64,000 bases of DNA from Siccirubricoccus deserti (GCF_014283215.1 NZ_JACOMF010000015.1:57490-121489), one strand, 5' to 3'. Counted from the stretch's first letter, positions 8,793 through 21,395 are shown. The notes: a model not told the origin generated them from the letters alone. Numbers and translations: made by a program.

Positions 8793-9119
8793 ACCCTACC
8801 CAAGGGGTCGAGATCCTCATGATAGGATGGTCTCCTGGCGATGGCTTTCGGCCAGGCCGCAGCGTGGCCCGGGTCAGCGCGCGTGGCAAGCGCGTCTCCA
8901 ATGAACGTATAGGACAAGGCTGCGCTGGTCCTGCAGCTGCTGCTGGTGGTGCGCGAGTTCGTGGTGGCCAATGGCCGGGCCCGGACGCGCGGCGACATGG
9001 TGGATCGCGCGACGACGGTCACCGGCTGACTTGCGCGCCGCCTGCATTCATTCCGGTGCGCGCAGCGGCTTGCGTGGAGGTGCCCAAGTTCACCACCTCC
9101 GCCTTCGATTGACCGGCCG
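8793..9119. other. Intergenic region with a coding-like remnant
   Basis: About 327 bases. On the plus strand one frame (about 8895-9028) reads PMNV, stop, DKAALVLQLLLVVREFVVAN, then GRARTRGDMVDRATTVTG, stop. Third positions are almost all G or C in this stretch, as in real genes here, yet it is interrupted by TAG. I do not recognise the family. It may be a fragment of a lost gene. The end of the region lies just before the MFS start. Confidence 0.3.
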
Positions 9120-10433
9120 ATGGCGACCACAGCCCGTCCCTGGCCGCAGCGCCTGCCCTTCTACTATGGCTGGGTCATCGTCGCAGTGGCCTTTGTCACC
9201 ATGGCGATCGGCGTTACCGCACGGACCGCCTTCTCGCTGCTGCTGCCGCCACTGATCGACGAGTTCGGATGGGAGCGAGGCCTCGTCGCCGGCGCCTTCT
9301 CCTTCGGCTTCCTCGTCTCCGCGGTGCTCGGCCCGGTCATGGGCCGGATGATGGATCGGCACGACGCGCGCGCGGTGATCGGCACCGGCGTGGCGGTAAT
9401 GACCGCCGGGCTGCTCCTTGCACCCGCCGTCACGGAACCGTGGCATCTCTACGCCACGCTCGGCGTGCTGGTCGGCGGTGGCGCGAATCTGATGGGCTAC
9501 AATGTTCAGTCGCTCTACCTGACAAACTGGTTCCTGCGCCGCCGAGGCCTGGCAATCAGCCTCGCCTTCTCCGGCGTCGGCATCGGGGCCATCCTGCTGT
9601 TACCCTGGCTGCAGGCGATCATCCTGGATAATGGCTGGCGGGCCGCCTGCTGGACCATGGGATTGCTGGTGCTGTGCGTGCTCATACCATTGACCCTGCT
9701 GGTGCGCCGCCGGCCGCAGGATATCGGTCTGCAGCCGGATGGTGGTGGATCCGGCACGGATGGCGCCGGCGGCATGCCGCGCTCCGCGAACATCGTCGAC
9801 CCCGCCTGGGCATCCGTTCAGTGGACGCTCGCACGGGCGATGGGCACAGGCCGCTTCTGGTGGATCGCGCTCGGCTTCTTCTGTGCACTTTTCGCCTGGT
9901 ACGCGGTGCAGGTCCACCAGACACGCTATCTGGTCGAGGTCGGGTTCAGCCCGGAGGTCGCGGCCTGGGCGCTCGGCATTGTCAGCGTCGTCGCCATTCC
10001 AGGGCAGATCGGCCTCGGCGCGCTGTCGGACCGCGTGGGCCGGGAATGGGTGTGGATGGTGGGGTGCTGCGGCTTCGCTCTGTGCTACGTCGCGCTGATT
10101 GCCCTTGAACAGGCGCCGTCTCCCGCGCTGCTCTGGTTGATGGTGATCGCGCAGGGATCCCTGGGATATGCGCTGACCTCGGTGATGGGCCCGATTGTCG
10201 TGGAGATCTTCGAAGGGCCCCACTACGGCGCCATCTTCGGCGCCATCACGGTGGCGCTGATCGGTGGCGGCGCTGCCGGGCCGTGGACCGCGGGCGTGAT
10301 CCACGACGCGACCGGCAGCTACCGGCCTGCCTTCGTACTGGCCGGCGCCTGTTGCGTCGTCTCGGCCGCGGCAATCTGGATCGCGGCGCCAAGAAAGGTG
10401 CGGCTGGTGCCGGGGCGGGCAGGACGAAAGTGA
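9120..10433 (+). CDS. MFS transporter, oxalate/formate antiporter (OxlT)-like
   Basis: A 437-residue inner-membrane protein with about twelve hydrophobic segments. The first helix FYYGWVIVAVAFVTMAIG and the loop GPVMGRMMDRHDARAV are typical of the OxlT/monocarboxylate branch of the major facilitator superfamily. A Gly/Ser-rich central loop near residue 205 separates the two six-helix halves, and GLGALSDRVGREWVWM is the equivalent loop in the second half. Such carriers move carboxylates across the membrane. It shares strand and neighbourhood with a lactonase-like amidohydrolase and a Bug protein, so a carboxylate substrate is plausible (inference). Confidence 0.87.
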   Translation: MATTARPWPQRLPFYYGWVIVAVAFVTMAIGVTARTAFSLLLPPLIDEFGWERGLVAGAFSFGFLVSAVLGPVMGRMMDRHDARAVIGTGVAVMTAGLLLAPAVTEPWHLYATLGVLVGGGANLMGYNVQSLYLTNWFLRRRGLAISLAFSGVGIGAILLLPWLQAIILDNGWRAACWTMGLLVLCVLIPLTLLVRRRPQDIGLQPDGGGSGTDGAGGMPRSANIVDPAWASVQWTLARAMGTGRFWWIALGFFCALFAWYAVQVHQTRYLVEVGFSPEVAAWALGIVSVVAIPGQIGLGALSDRVGREWVWMVGCCGFALCYVALIALEQAPSPALLWLMVIAQGSLGYALTSVMGPIVVEIFEGPHYGAIFGAITVALIGGGAAGPWTAGVIHDATGSYRPAFVLAGACCVVSAAAIWIAAPRKVRLVPGRAGRK

Positions 10434-10765
10434 CCAGTGCGCGGACGCGCACAACGGTCGCACACGTGCTCAACCGGGCGGCAGCGGACTGATATTTGTC
10501 TCAACCTGCAAGCCACTGACGGGCACAGGGACTGCGCCGTACTGCCGCCATCTGGCCGTGCCATGGCCTGCGGCTCGCTCGATGCCCATAACTGCTGGTG
10601 TCCGTGGAACCTCCGAAGCCCTCTCTGGTGCATGGGGCGAACCGAGCCACGACCCCCGGTACTCTGGCGAAGGGGATCGTGTCCGGGCAAAATCTGTGCA
10701 CCCCCTCCTGTGGAGCTGCTAGGCTCGCCGAAACGCGCCGCTCGAAGCGGCCGAGGAGGAAGCGC
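10434..10765. other. Intergenic region between MFS and amidohydrolase genes
   Basis: About 330 bases without a supported gene. The ribosome site GAGGAGGA at 10753-10760 belongs to the amidohydrolase. No clear terminator or promoter can be named. Confidence 0.35.
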
Positions 10766-11623
10766 ATGACGCAGGCGCATATAGCGGCCGCTGCCGGGCC
10801 AGCTTCGGCCGCTGCTCTGGACCGCGACGCCCCGCTCGTCGACGCTCATTTCCACCTCTACACGCGCGACATGCCCATCACGGACTGGGCTTGGCACCAT
10901 CCGCCGGAGGACGCGACGGCCGAGCAATTCCTCTCCGTCATGGATGCACACGGGATTGGCTTCGGCGTGATCGCCGCGGCGAGCCTCTACGGCGACTACA
11001 ACGACTACACGATCCGCTCCATGCGGCGGTACCCGCGGCTGCGCGGCACCGCCTTCATCCGGCCGGAGACGGATATGTACGCGCTGGAACGGATGAAGGC
11101 AGACGGCATCATCGGCATCCGCCTCTTCTTCCGCCGCGTGCCCAACCCGCCTGACTTGCGCTCGGCCGAGTACCGGCTGCTGCTGCGGCGCGTGCGCGAC
11201 CTCGGCTGGCACGTCCACACCTTGGTGGAGAGCCCGATGCTGCCGGACATCATCGCGGCGATGGAGCAGGCCGGGGTGAAGCTGGTGATCGACCACATGG
11301 GCCATCCCGATCCGGCGCAGGGCGTGAACTGCCCGGGCTTCAGGGCGATGCTTGCCGCGATCGAGCGCGGCCGGACCTGGGTCAAGCTCTCGGGTGGCTT
11401 CCGCACCAAGTCGCCGGAAGCGGCGCGAACCTATGCCAAGGCGCTGCTCGCCATCGCCGGCGGTGAGCGGCTGGTCTGGGGCAGCGACTGGCCCTTCGCC
11501 TCCTTCGAGGGGCGGGTGACCTATGCCGATACCATCGCCGCGCTGCACGCATGGGTGCCGGACGCGGCGATGCGCCGGCAGATCACCGGCGACACGCCGA
11601 TGCGCCTCTATTTCTCGGAGTGA
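10766..11623 (+). CDS. Amidohydrolase, 2-pyrone-4,6-dicarboxylate lactonase-like
   Basis: A 285-residue TIM-barrel hydrolase. The ATG at 10766 is preceded by GAGGAGGA. The metal motif DAHFHLY puts His at residues 28 and 30. Later strands carry HVHTLVES, VIDHMGHPD and the final catalytic Asp in VWGSDWPFAS. Short members of the PF04909 family with this pattern include the PDC lactonase LigI and related lactonases of aromatic-acid breakdown. The next gene, a Bug protein, starts 26 bases after its stop. Substrate is unknown; a lactone or carboxylate is most likely. Confidence 0.85.
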   Translation: MTQAHIAAAAGPASAAALDRDAPLVDAHFHLYTRDMPITDWAWHHPPEDATAEQFLSVMDAHGIGFGVIAAASLYGDYNDYTIRSMRRYPRLRGTAFIRPETDMYALERMKADGIIGIRLFFRRVPNPPDLRSAEYRLLLRRVRDLGWHVHTLVESPMLPDIIAAMEQAGVKLVIDHMGHPDPAQGVNCPGFRAMLAAIERGRTWVKLSGGFRTKSPEAARTYAKALLAIAGGERLVWGSDWPFASFEGRVTYADTIAALHAWVPDAAMRRQITGDTPMRLYFSE

Positions 11624-11649
11624 GGGACGACCGGACGGGGAGGACAGTC

Positions 11650-12630
11650 ATGGGAAGCATCACGCGCCGCGGCTTCGGCATGATCGGCACCGGGCTGGGC
11701 ATCGCCACCGCCCGCCCGGCGCATGCGCAGGCCTGGCCGAGCCGGCCGGTCGCCATGGTCGTCCCCTTCGTTCCAGGGGGATCCGCCGACGTGCTGGGGC
11801 GCCCGCTGGCCCAGCATCTTGCTATGGCCTTCGGACAGACCTTCGTGGTGGACAATCGCGGCGGCGCAAACGGCAATGTCGGCACCCATGCGGTGGTGCG
11901 CGCCGAGCCCGACGGGCAGATCCTGCTCGTCACCACCAATGGCCCGATCTCGACGAACACGCTGCTCTTCCGGTCGATGCCGTACAATCCCTTCACCGAT
12001 CTGGCGCCGGTCGCGCTGCTGGCCGACCTTCCGGTCGTCGTCATCGCGCGGCGCGACGCACCCTACGCCTCGTTGCAGGAGATGTTCGCCCATGCCAGGG
12101 CGCACCCCGGCCGGATCAATTGCGGCGTCCCGGCGAGAGGTGCCCTGGGCCACCTGGCCGCCGAGTTGCTGCAGCGCCGCGCAGGGATCAGCGTCACGAC
12201 CGTGCCCTTCCGCGGCTCCGCGACGCTGACCAACGGGCTGCTCAGCGGCGCAGTGGAGGTGGCCGTCGACCTGGTGCCCTCCTACCAGGCGCATATCCAG
12301 GCGGGGACGGTGCGCGTCCTCGGGGTTGCTGCCTCGGAGAGGCTGCATGCGGTCCCCGGCGCGGAACCGATCGCGGCGCAGGGACTGCCGGGCTTCGAGG
12401 CGACGGGATGGACTGCGCTGCTTGGCCCGGCGGGGCTACCCAACGGCATCGTGCAGCGGCTGAACGAGGCAACGAACCGCTTCCTGGCAAAACCAGACAT
12501 CCGGGCGATGCTGACCGCCATGGGCTCGCGCATTCTCGGCGGCACACCGGAGGATCTGACGCGAAGGATGCAGGCGGAGGTCGCCCTCTGGCGCCCCGTC
12601 ATCATGGACGCCCGGATCTCCCTCGAATAA
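11650..12630 (+). CDS. Bug-family tripartite tricarboxylate transporter substrate-binding protein
   Basis: A 326-residue periplasmic protein starting at ATG 11650 with GGGGAGGA just upstream. A twin-Arg signal (ITRRGFGMIGTGLGIATARP) ends at AHAQ. The mature start WPSRPVAMVVPFVPGGSADV is the classic Bug motif, followed by VVDNRGGANGNVGT and, in the second lobe, VTTVPFRGSATLTNGLLSGA. Bug proteins bind carboxylates and related small acids. No TctA/TctB membrane genes are nearby, so this is one of the orphan Bugs common in such genomes. It may be a sensor or may use membrane subunits encoded elsewhere. Co-orientation with the lactonase suggests a related ligand. Confidence 0.9.
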   Translation: MGSITRRGFGMIGTGLGIATARPAHAQAWPSRPVAMVVPFVPGGSADVLGRPLAQHLAMAFGQTFVVDNRGGANGNVGTHAVVRAEPDGQILLVTTNGPISTNTLLFRSMPYNPFTDLAPVALLADLPVVVIARRDAPYASLQEMFAHARAHPGRINCGVPARGALGHLAAELLQRRAGISVTTVPFRGSATLTNGLLSGAVEVAVDLVPSYQAHIQAGTVRVLGVAASERLHAVPGAEPIAAQGLPGFEATGWTALLGPAGLPNGIVQRLNEATNRFLAKPDIRAMLTAMGSRILGGTPEDLTRRMQAEVALWRPVIMDARISLE

Positions 12631-12952
12631 TGGCCATTGTCGAACGACAGTGCCGGCTGCGCTGTGCGTCGGCCGGCGGGAAGCCCGTACCAGTCGTGGC
12701 CTGAGTCGCCGAGGGTTTAGAGCGTCTTCACGCTGACTGGAATCAGGAGGGTCTTCCAGCCCGGGATGGACGTGTGGTTCATCGGCCTCTGGCTTTGGTG
12801 TTGCCGGAGGCTTGGGATGTCACACTGTCTTTACGTCCAGGCACATCCGGACCATGCGTGCATCCCGAGGCCGCAGCCGGCCCGAGAGCACGCAGCCCGC
12901 ACGACCGCCGCGCCAGCGCTTCGGCCACCACCAGGCAAAACAGTCACGGACC
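12631..12952. other. Intergenic region, convergent ends
   Basis: About 320 bases between the Bug gene (plus) and enolase (minus), which converge here. No gene, strong hairpin or repeat is recognised. Confidence 0.4.
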
Positions 12953-14371
<1,419 letters not shown>

Positions 14372-14408
14372 TCAATCCGGCCGGAGAGGCTCCGGCGCGG
14401 AGACCGGG

Positions 14409-16477
<2,069 letters not shown>

Positions 16478-16801
16478 TCAGTTGGTCGGGACGCTGGGCG
16501 CCGCCGGGACGGCTGGCGCAGCCGGAGCAGTGGCCGCCGGCGGGGGGGCGTCGAGGATGGAGCGCGGCTGGCCGGTCCCGCGGCCGAGCAGCGCCAGCGT
16601 CAGGGACAGGACGAAGAAAGCCGTTCCCAGCACCGCGGTCGTCCGGGTCAGCAGATTGGCGGTGCCCCGCCCGGACATGAAGGAGCCCATCCCCTGGGAG
16701 GAGCCGACCCCCAGCCCACCGCCCTCGCTGCGCTGCAGCAGGACGACGCCGATCAGGGCGAGCGTGACGAAGAGGTGGATGATCAGGAGGACGGTGGCCA
16801 T
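16478..16801 (-). CDS. secG: Preprotein translocase subunit SecG
   Basis: A 107-residue inner-membrane protein with two hydrophobic helices (about residues 3-21 and 57-73) linked by the conserved SecG loop LLQRSEGGGLGVGSSQGMGS. A C-terminal tail rich in Ala and Pro follows, common in Alphaproteobacteria. SecG associates with SecY and SecE and assists SecA-driven export. The gene lies upstream of pyrG on the same strand. The Rieske gene ends 68 bases upstream of its start, so the two may be co-transcribed. Confidence 0.93.
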   Translation of the reverse strand: MATVLLIIHLFVTLALIGVVLLQRSEGGGLGVGSSQGMGSFMSGRGTANLLTRTTAVLGTAFFVLSLTLALLGRGTGQPRSILDAPPPAATAPAAPAVPAAPSVPTN

Positions 16802-16869
16802 GACCGGCGGCTTCTACTGCCTATTCCGTCCGGGCGCCACCCCGGCCCCGCAACCTTCCCGCAGGCGCC

Positions 16870-17283
16870 TCAGGCCTCGACCACCACGTAATGGTCCTCG
16901 ACCCGCACCGGGAAAGTCTCGGCCTGGTACGGCCCCTCGACCAGCGCCGCGCCGGGCTCGACCGCCGCCTTGAACTGCCGCACCTGGACCCGTTTCGGGT
17001 CAAACCAGGATTTGCCGGTGCGGATGTCGAACTCCCAGTAATGCCAGGGGCAGCGGACCATCTCGCCACGGCGGGAGTAATGATACTCCCCCGGGGAGGA
17101 GCTTTCGACATGGCCGGAGATGGCGCCAGCGCAGAGGCTGCCGCCCTGGTGCGGGCAGCGGTCCAGCAGCGCGAAATACTCACCGTCCAGGTTGAAGACG
17201 ACGATGCGCTTGCCATCGGCCTCGACCAGCTTCCGCTCGCCGGGCGGGAATTCCCCAACCGGCGCGACAATCACCTTGCTCAC
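16870..17283 (-). CDS. Rieske [2Fe-2S] ferredoxin-type protein
   Basis: A 137-residue, single-domain Rieske protein starting at GTG 17283, three bases after the stop of the upstream amidohydrolase. The cluster ligands are complete: C43-P-H45 in DRCPHQGGSLC and C78-P-W-H81 in VRCPWHYWEFD. Soluble Rieske proteins carry electrons to ring-hydroxylating oxygenases or related enzymes. No oxygenase alpha subunit is in the window, so its partner is unknown. The tight spacing indicates translation coupled to the two amidohydrolases upstream, so it probably belongs to their pathway rather than to secG. Confidence 0.9.
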   Translation of the reverse strand: MSKVIVAPVGEFPPGERKLVEADGKRIVVFNLDGEYFALLDRCPHQGGSLCAGAISGHVESSSPGEYHYSRRGEMVRCPWHYWEFDIRTGKSWFDPKRVQVRQFKAAVEPGAALVEGPYQAETFPVRVEDHYVVVEA

Positions 17284-17286
17284 GCG

Positions 17287-18396
17287 TCAGAACCCGTACA
17301 GTGCCTTGGCATTGCCGCCGTAGATCGCCGCCCGCCGCTCGGCCGAAAGGAAGCCGGGCATCGCCGCCCGGGGGTCGTCGAAATCCCAGTGCGGGTAGTC
17401 GGTTGCGAATAGGATCCGGTCCCAGCCGATCCATTCCATGATGTCGGCCAGGTGCTGACCACGCTCCGGCTCCTCCATCGGCTGGGTGGAGACCCAGATG
17501 TGGTCGCGGATGTACTCACTGGGGGCGCGCTTCAGATGCGGCACCTCGGCCTTCAGATGCTTCCAATGCTTGTCGAGCCGCCAGCCGACCGCGGGCAGCC
17601 AGCCGAAGCCGCATTCGATCAGCACCACCTTCAGCTTGGGGATGCGCTCGAAGACGCCCTCCACCACCAGGGAGGTGACCTGGTTCTGGCAGGAGGTGGC
17701 GTGCTCACTGACCTCCTCGGTGTAGAAGCTGGGCCAGCCGCCGTTGGTCATCGCCCAGCCGGAATAGCCGAAGGCGTGGAAGGCCACCGGCAGCCCGGCC
17801 TCGGCCGCGGCCTCATAGATCGGCCAGTAGCGGGGGTTGCCGGCCGGCTCGCCGGTGCGGCTCATCATCAGCACCTGGCAGAAATTCGGGTCGCCGGCGC
17901 GCTTGCGGATCTCGGCGGCCGAGGCGGCGCCATCCTCATAGGGGACGACGACGCTGCCGCGCAGCCGCGGCTCCTTGCGCAGCCAGGCCTCCAGCTGCCA
18001 CTCGTTCACCGCATGCGCCATGGCGGCGGAGAAGCCGTTGTTGCGATCTCCCTGCCCGCTCGGCTGCAGCGGGTTCAGCACGCCGACATCGACCCCGTAA
18101 TTATCCAGCAGCTGGAAGCGCAGGAAGTCGAGGTCGGAGGCCGGGGTGCCGCCGGTGGGCGGCCAGGCGTCGCGCCGGCAGGCCAGCGGCTGCGCCTTCG
18201 GGAAGGGCGGCTGGCCGCCGGTGAAGCCGTGCCGGGCGCGGATACCGTAGGTATTCAGGTATTCCCACCAGCGCGCGCTCAGATAAGGCTTGAAGGCGGC
18301 CATGCTGTCGGCGCGCGGATGGATGTCGACATCGACGAGGCCGAGGGTCGCGGCCGCCGGCTTGCCAGGGGCGGCGATGGGCTGGATGACGTTCAT
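17287..18396 (-). CDS. Metal-dependent amidohydrolase of the ACMSD/PF04909 family (first copy)
   Basis: A 369-residue TIM-barrel protein starting at ATG 18396. The N-terminal metal motif reads LVDVDIHPRAD, with Asp where many members have the first His of HxH. Later marks are VAFHAFGYSG, VLIECGFGWLPAVGWRLDKH and the terminal catalytic Asp in ILFATDYPHWDFDDP. The family contains decarboxylases and hydrolases acting on aromatic breakdown products such as aminocarboxymuconate semialdehyde. It follows a homologous gene by 34 bases and precedes a Rieske ferredoxin by three, forming a small operon. A role in degradation of an aromatic or amide compound is inferred. Confidence 0.87.
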   Translation of the reverse strand: MNVIQPIAAPGKPAAATLGLVDVDIHPRADSMAAFKPYLSARWWEYLNTYGIRARHGFTGGQPPFPKAQPLACRRDAWPPTGGTPASDLDFLRFQLLDNYGVDVGVLNPLQPSGQGDRNNGFSAAMAHAVNEWQLEAWLRKEPRLRGSVVVPYEDGAASAAEIRKRAGDPNFCQVLMMSRTGEPAGNPRYWPIYEAAAEAGLPVAFHAFGYSGWAMTNGGWPSFYTEEVSEHATSCQNQVTSLVVEGVFERIPKLKVVLIECGFGWLPAVGWRLDKHWKHLKAEVPHLKRAPSEYIRDHIWVSTQPMEEPERGQHLADIMEWIGWDRILFATDYPHWDFDDPRAAMPGFLSAERRAAIYGGNAKALYGF

Positions 18397-18430
18397 GCCG
18401 AAGCTCCTTGAACCCGGGGACCGAACCTCT

Positions 18431-19513
18431 TCACGCGACCCGACCCTGGCTCTCGGCCATCGGGGGCGAGAGCCGCGAGTAGGTCGCCAACGCATTGGCG
18501 CGCATCAGTTTCGGCAGCAACCCATCCGGAATCCCCGGCGGCACCGCCGCATCGCCATCATACTGCCAGTGCGGCCAGTCGGAGGCCCAGAGCAGCATCT
18601 CCTCCGACCGCAGATGGCCAAGGGCCCGCGGCACCGCCTCCTCCGGCGCGTCCAGCGGCTGCACCGTCAGCCGCACCTGGTCGCGGATGATCTCGGCCGG
18701 CGGCCGGTCCACCCAGGGGATCTCGAAGCGCACGCCCTTCCAGGTCTTCTGCAGCCGCCACAGGAAGCCGGGCAGCCAGGTGACGCCGGATTCCAGCAGC
18801 ACCACCTTCAGATCAGAGTGCTTCACCAGCGCCCCTTCCGTCATCAGGCTGGCGAGCTGGCTCTGGAAGCCCTGCTGGTTGGCCGCGTATTCCTCCAGAT
18901 ACCAGCTGGTCCAGCCGACCGAGGTCTGCGGATGCCGATAGGCGCTGCCGGCATGGATGCCGAAGGCCAGCCCGTGCCGCACGCAGGCCTCGTAGACCGG
19001 CCAGTATTGCCGCTTGCCGAGCGGATCCTCACCCATCACCAGCGCCAGCACCTGGACGAAGCGGCGGTCCGGCGCCAGCCGCTCGATCTCGGCCACCGAG
19101 GCCTCGATGCTCTGCAGCGGCAGCACGATGGAGGCGCGCAGCCGCTGATCGCGGTCCAGCCATTCGGCCCTGGTCCAGTCGTTCAGCGCCCGGGCGAAGG
19201 CCACCGCCATGTCCTGGTTCAGCACCAGCTGGATGCCGTAGAGCGGGTTCAGGATTGCGATCTCGGTTCCGAGCCGGTCCAGCAGCTGGGTTTGCAGCTG
19301 CTCCACCGTCTCCGCGCCACGGCCGTTCGGGCCGCGCCAATCGGCGCGAATGGTCTTCGGCGACCTGATCGGCCAGGACTGGCTGTCGAGGTTGGTGATG
19401 TTCCGCTCGACCACCTGGTCGCGCCAGAACGCGTCCATATAGGGCGTGAGCGCGCGCATGTTCGGCACCATCGGGTGCACGTCGCAATCGATCGGGCGGT
19501 ATTCCCTGAACAT
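18431..19513 (-). CDS. Metal-dependent amidohydrolase of the ACMSD/PF04909 family (second copy)
   Basis: A 360-residue homologue of the following gene, first in the minus-strand operon. Its metal motif is PIDCDVHPMVP (DxDxH again). Other matching marks are GLAFGIHAGSAY, VLLESGVTWLPGFLWRLQK and the catalytic Asp in LLWASDWPHWQYDGD. The two copies clearly share architecture but differ along their length, so they are old paralogues that may form a hetero-oligomer or act on successive substrates. It diverges from the peptide-type binding protein gene at 19750. Confidence 0.87.
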   Translation of the reverse strand: MFREYRPIDCDVHPMVPNMRALTPYMDAFWRDQVVERNITNLDSQSWPIRSPKTIRADWRGPNGRGAETVEQLQTQLLDRLGTEIAILNPLYGIQLVLNQDMAVAFARALNDWTRAEWLDRDQRLRASIVLPLQSIEASVAEIERLAPDRRFVQVLALVMGEDPLGKRQYWPVYEACVRHGLAFGIHAGSAYRHPQTSVGWTSWYLEEYAANQQGFQSQLASLMTEGALVKHSDLKVVLLESGVTWLPGFLWRLQKTWKGVRFEIPWVDRPPAEIIRDQVRLTVQPLDAPEEAVPRALGHLRSEEMLLWASDWPHWQYDGDAAVPPGIPDGLLPKLMRANALATYSRLSPPMAESQGRVA

Positions 19514-19749
19514 GCCGTTGCCTCGGGCGCTCCCTTGCCGGCGGTCGCCGCGCCGGCCTGCTGCTTCGCGGGGCGGGATGGCGCACCGCGGCGGTACCTT
19601 GCTCCGGCCCGCCCGACATATTGCCTCGATTGGGGTCGGTCGACCACCCCTCCTGCGGCACCGGGCCCCGGCATGGCTTCACACCCTTCCGCCCTGCACC
19701 TATCCTCCCCGGCAACAAGGGCACCCTGAAGGGGCCGAGGGAGAAGCGC
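19514..19749. promoter_or_regulatory. Divergent promoter region
   Basis: A 236-base gap between the divergent amidohydrolase operon (minus) and the binding-protein operon (plus). It must contain promoters for both, but no consensus boxes stand out by eye. GAGGGAGAAG at 19737-19746 is the ribosome site of the binding protein. Confidence 0.4.
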
Positions 19750-21372
19750 ATGGGACGGTCCGAGGACTTTCAGCCTATCGCCCGCCGTGACCTGCTCGGG
19801 CTGCTCGGCCTCACCGGCGCCGCGGCCTGGCTGCCGGCCGGACAGGCCTATGCCCAGGCGCGCGGCGCGACCCTGGTGATCGGCATCGACATCAGCGACA
19901 CCATCACCCTCGATCCGGTGAAGCAGGCGCAATACACCCCGCCGATCACCCTGGCCGCCACCTATGACGCGCTGATGACCCTGGCGCCGGGCGACTACAT
20001 CGAGCCGAAGCCGGCGCTAGCCACCGCCTGGCGCCGCACCCCGGACGGCAAGGGCTGGCGCTTCACCCTGCGCGAAGGCGTGAAATTCGCCTCCGGCGCG
20101 ACCATGACCGCGGAGGATGTGCAGTTCAGCTTCCAGCGGCTGCTGGCGATGAAGGAGCAGACCCAGCAGTACCTGAAAGCGGTCGACCGCTGCGAGATCG
20201 TCGATGCGAAGACCATCGACCTGGTGATGAACGCGCCCGCGGCGCCGCTGCTGAACATCCTCTGTGCGCCGAGCTTCGGCATCCTCGAGAAAAAGGTGGT
20301 CGAAGCCCAGGGTGGCAGCATGGCCGATGACGCCAAGGAGAAGGACAAGGCGACCGACTGGCTGAACCAGAACAGCGCCGGCACCGGGCCGTACCGGCTG
20401 GTCCGGTGGGAGCGCAACCAGCAGATCCAACTGGCGCGCAACCCGCACCACTGGCGCGGCGCCCCGGCCTTTGAACGGGTGGTGATCCGCCACTTCAGCG
20501 ACAGCGCGGCACAGCTGCTGGCGGTGCGGCGCGGCGACATCCAGGCGGCATTCAACCTGATCCCCGAGCAGATCGCGACACTGCGCGACGACCCGGCGGT
20601 ACGCGCCGAACGGCTGCCGAGCCTCGACTTCGTCTACATGGCGCTGACCCAGAACCCCGAGTTCAACCGCGCCCTGGCGCAGAAGCCCTGCCGCCAGGCG
20701 ATCGGCCATGCCATCGACTATGACGGCATCACCACCAACATGCTCGGCGGCGCGGCGCTGCGGCCGGCGCATTTCCTGCCGATCGGGGTGAATGGCAGCA
20801 CCGAGGAGATCGCCCGCGAGATCGGCTTCCGCCAGGATCTGGAGAAGGCGAAGCGGCTGCTGCAGGAGGGCGGCTTCGCCGATGGCTTCGAATTCGAGAT
20901 CGCCTACGGCAATGCCGCGGTCGCCGGCGTCTCCTACCAGCTTCTCGCGCAGAAGATCCAGGCCGACCTCACCCGCGTCGGCATCCGCGTCCGGCTGAAC
21001 CCGATGGACCAGGTGAACCTGCGCACCGCCTACACCACCGGCCGCACCCAGGGCGGCGTGCTGACCTTCTGGAACCCGCCGGCGGTGGAGAACGAACTCT
21101 GGGCCGCAGCGGTGGTGGAGCGGGTGGCGCGCCGCGTCCATTGGCCGGTGCCGCCGGAGATGACCGCGCTGGTCAAGCGCGCGGCGGAGGAGCCCGACGT
21201 CGCGCAGGCCGCCACGCTCTGGGTCGAATGGCAGCGTGCCATGGTCGACCAGGCCAATCATTTCATCCTGTTCCAGCCGATCTATCAGATCGCGGTGCGC
21301 AACACGGTGAAGCGCTTCCCGCTGACCGCCGCGGGATGGCAGCTCGAGATCGGGCAGACCACGCCCGCCTGA
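19750..21372 (+). CDS. ABC transporter substrate-binding protein, peptide/nickel (family 5, DppA-like)
   Basis: A 540-residue periplasmic protein. ATG 19750 has GAGGGAG just upstream. A twin-arginine-like signal, PIARRDLLGLLGLTGAAAWLP, precedes a cleavage site near QAYAQA. Family 5 marks are TITLDPVKQAQYTPP, KPALATAWRRTPDGKGWRF, TLREGVKFASGATMTAEDV and NSAGTGPYRLVRWERNQQI. Such proteins bind di- or oligopeptides, glutathione, opines or other bulky solutes. It is followed after 23 bases by an LLM monooxygenase. The matching permease and ATPase genes lie 3.5 kb downstream, beyond two minus-strand genes. Confidence 0.9.
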   Translation: MGRSEDFQPIARRDLLGLLGLTGAAAWLPAGQAYAQARGATLVIGIDISDTITLDPVKQAQYTPPITLAATYDALMTLAPGDYIEPKPALATAWRRTPDGKGWRFTLREGVKFASGATMTAEDVQFSFQRLLAMKEQTQQYLKAVDRCEIVDAKTIDLVMNAPAAPLLNILCAPSFGILEKKVVEAQGGSMADDAKEKDKATDWLNQNSAGTGPYRLVRWERNQQIQLARNPHHWRGAPAFERVVIRHFSDSAAQLLAVRRGDIQAAFNLIPEQIATLRDDPAVRAERLPSLDFVYMALTQNPEFNRALAQKPCRQAIGHAIDYDGITTNMLGGAALRPAHFLPIGVNGSTEEIAREIGFRQDLEKAKRLLQEGGFADGFEFEIAYGNAAVAGVSYQLLAQKIQADLTRVGIRVRLNPMDQVNLRTAYTTGRTQGGVLTFWNPPAVENELWAAAVVERVARRVHWPVPPEMTALVKRAAEEPDVAQAATLWVEWQRAMVDQANHFILFQPIYQIAVRNTVKRFPLTAAGWQLEIGQTTPA

Positions 21373-21395
21373 CATCCACACCGGGAGAGCCGACC

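Noticed and set aside
20017..21381. A 454-codon minus-strand frame
   Set aside because: Antisense to the peptide-binding protein; typical GC-rich shadow frame.
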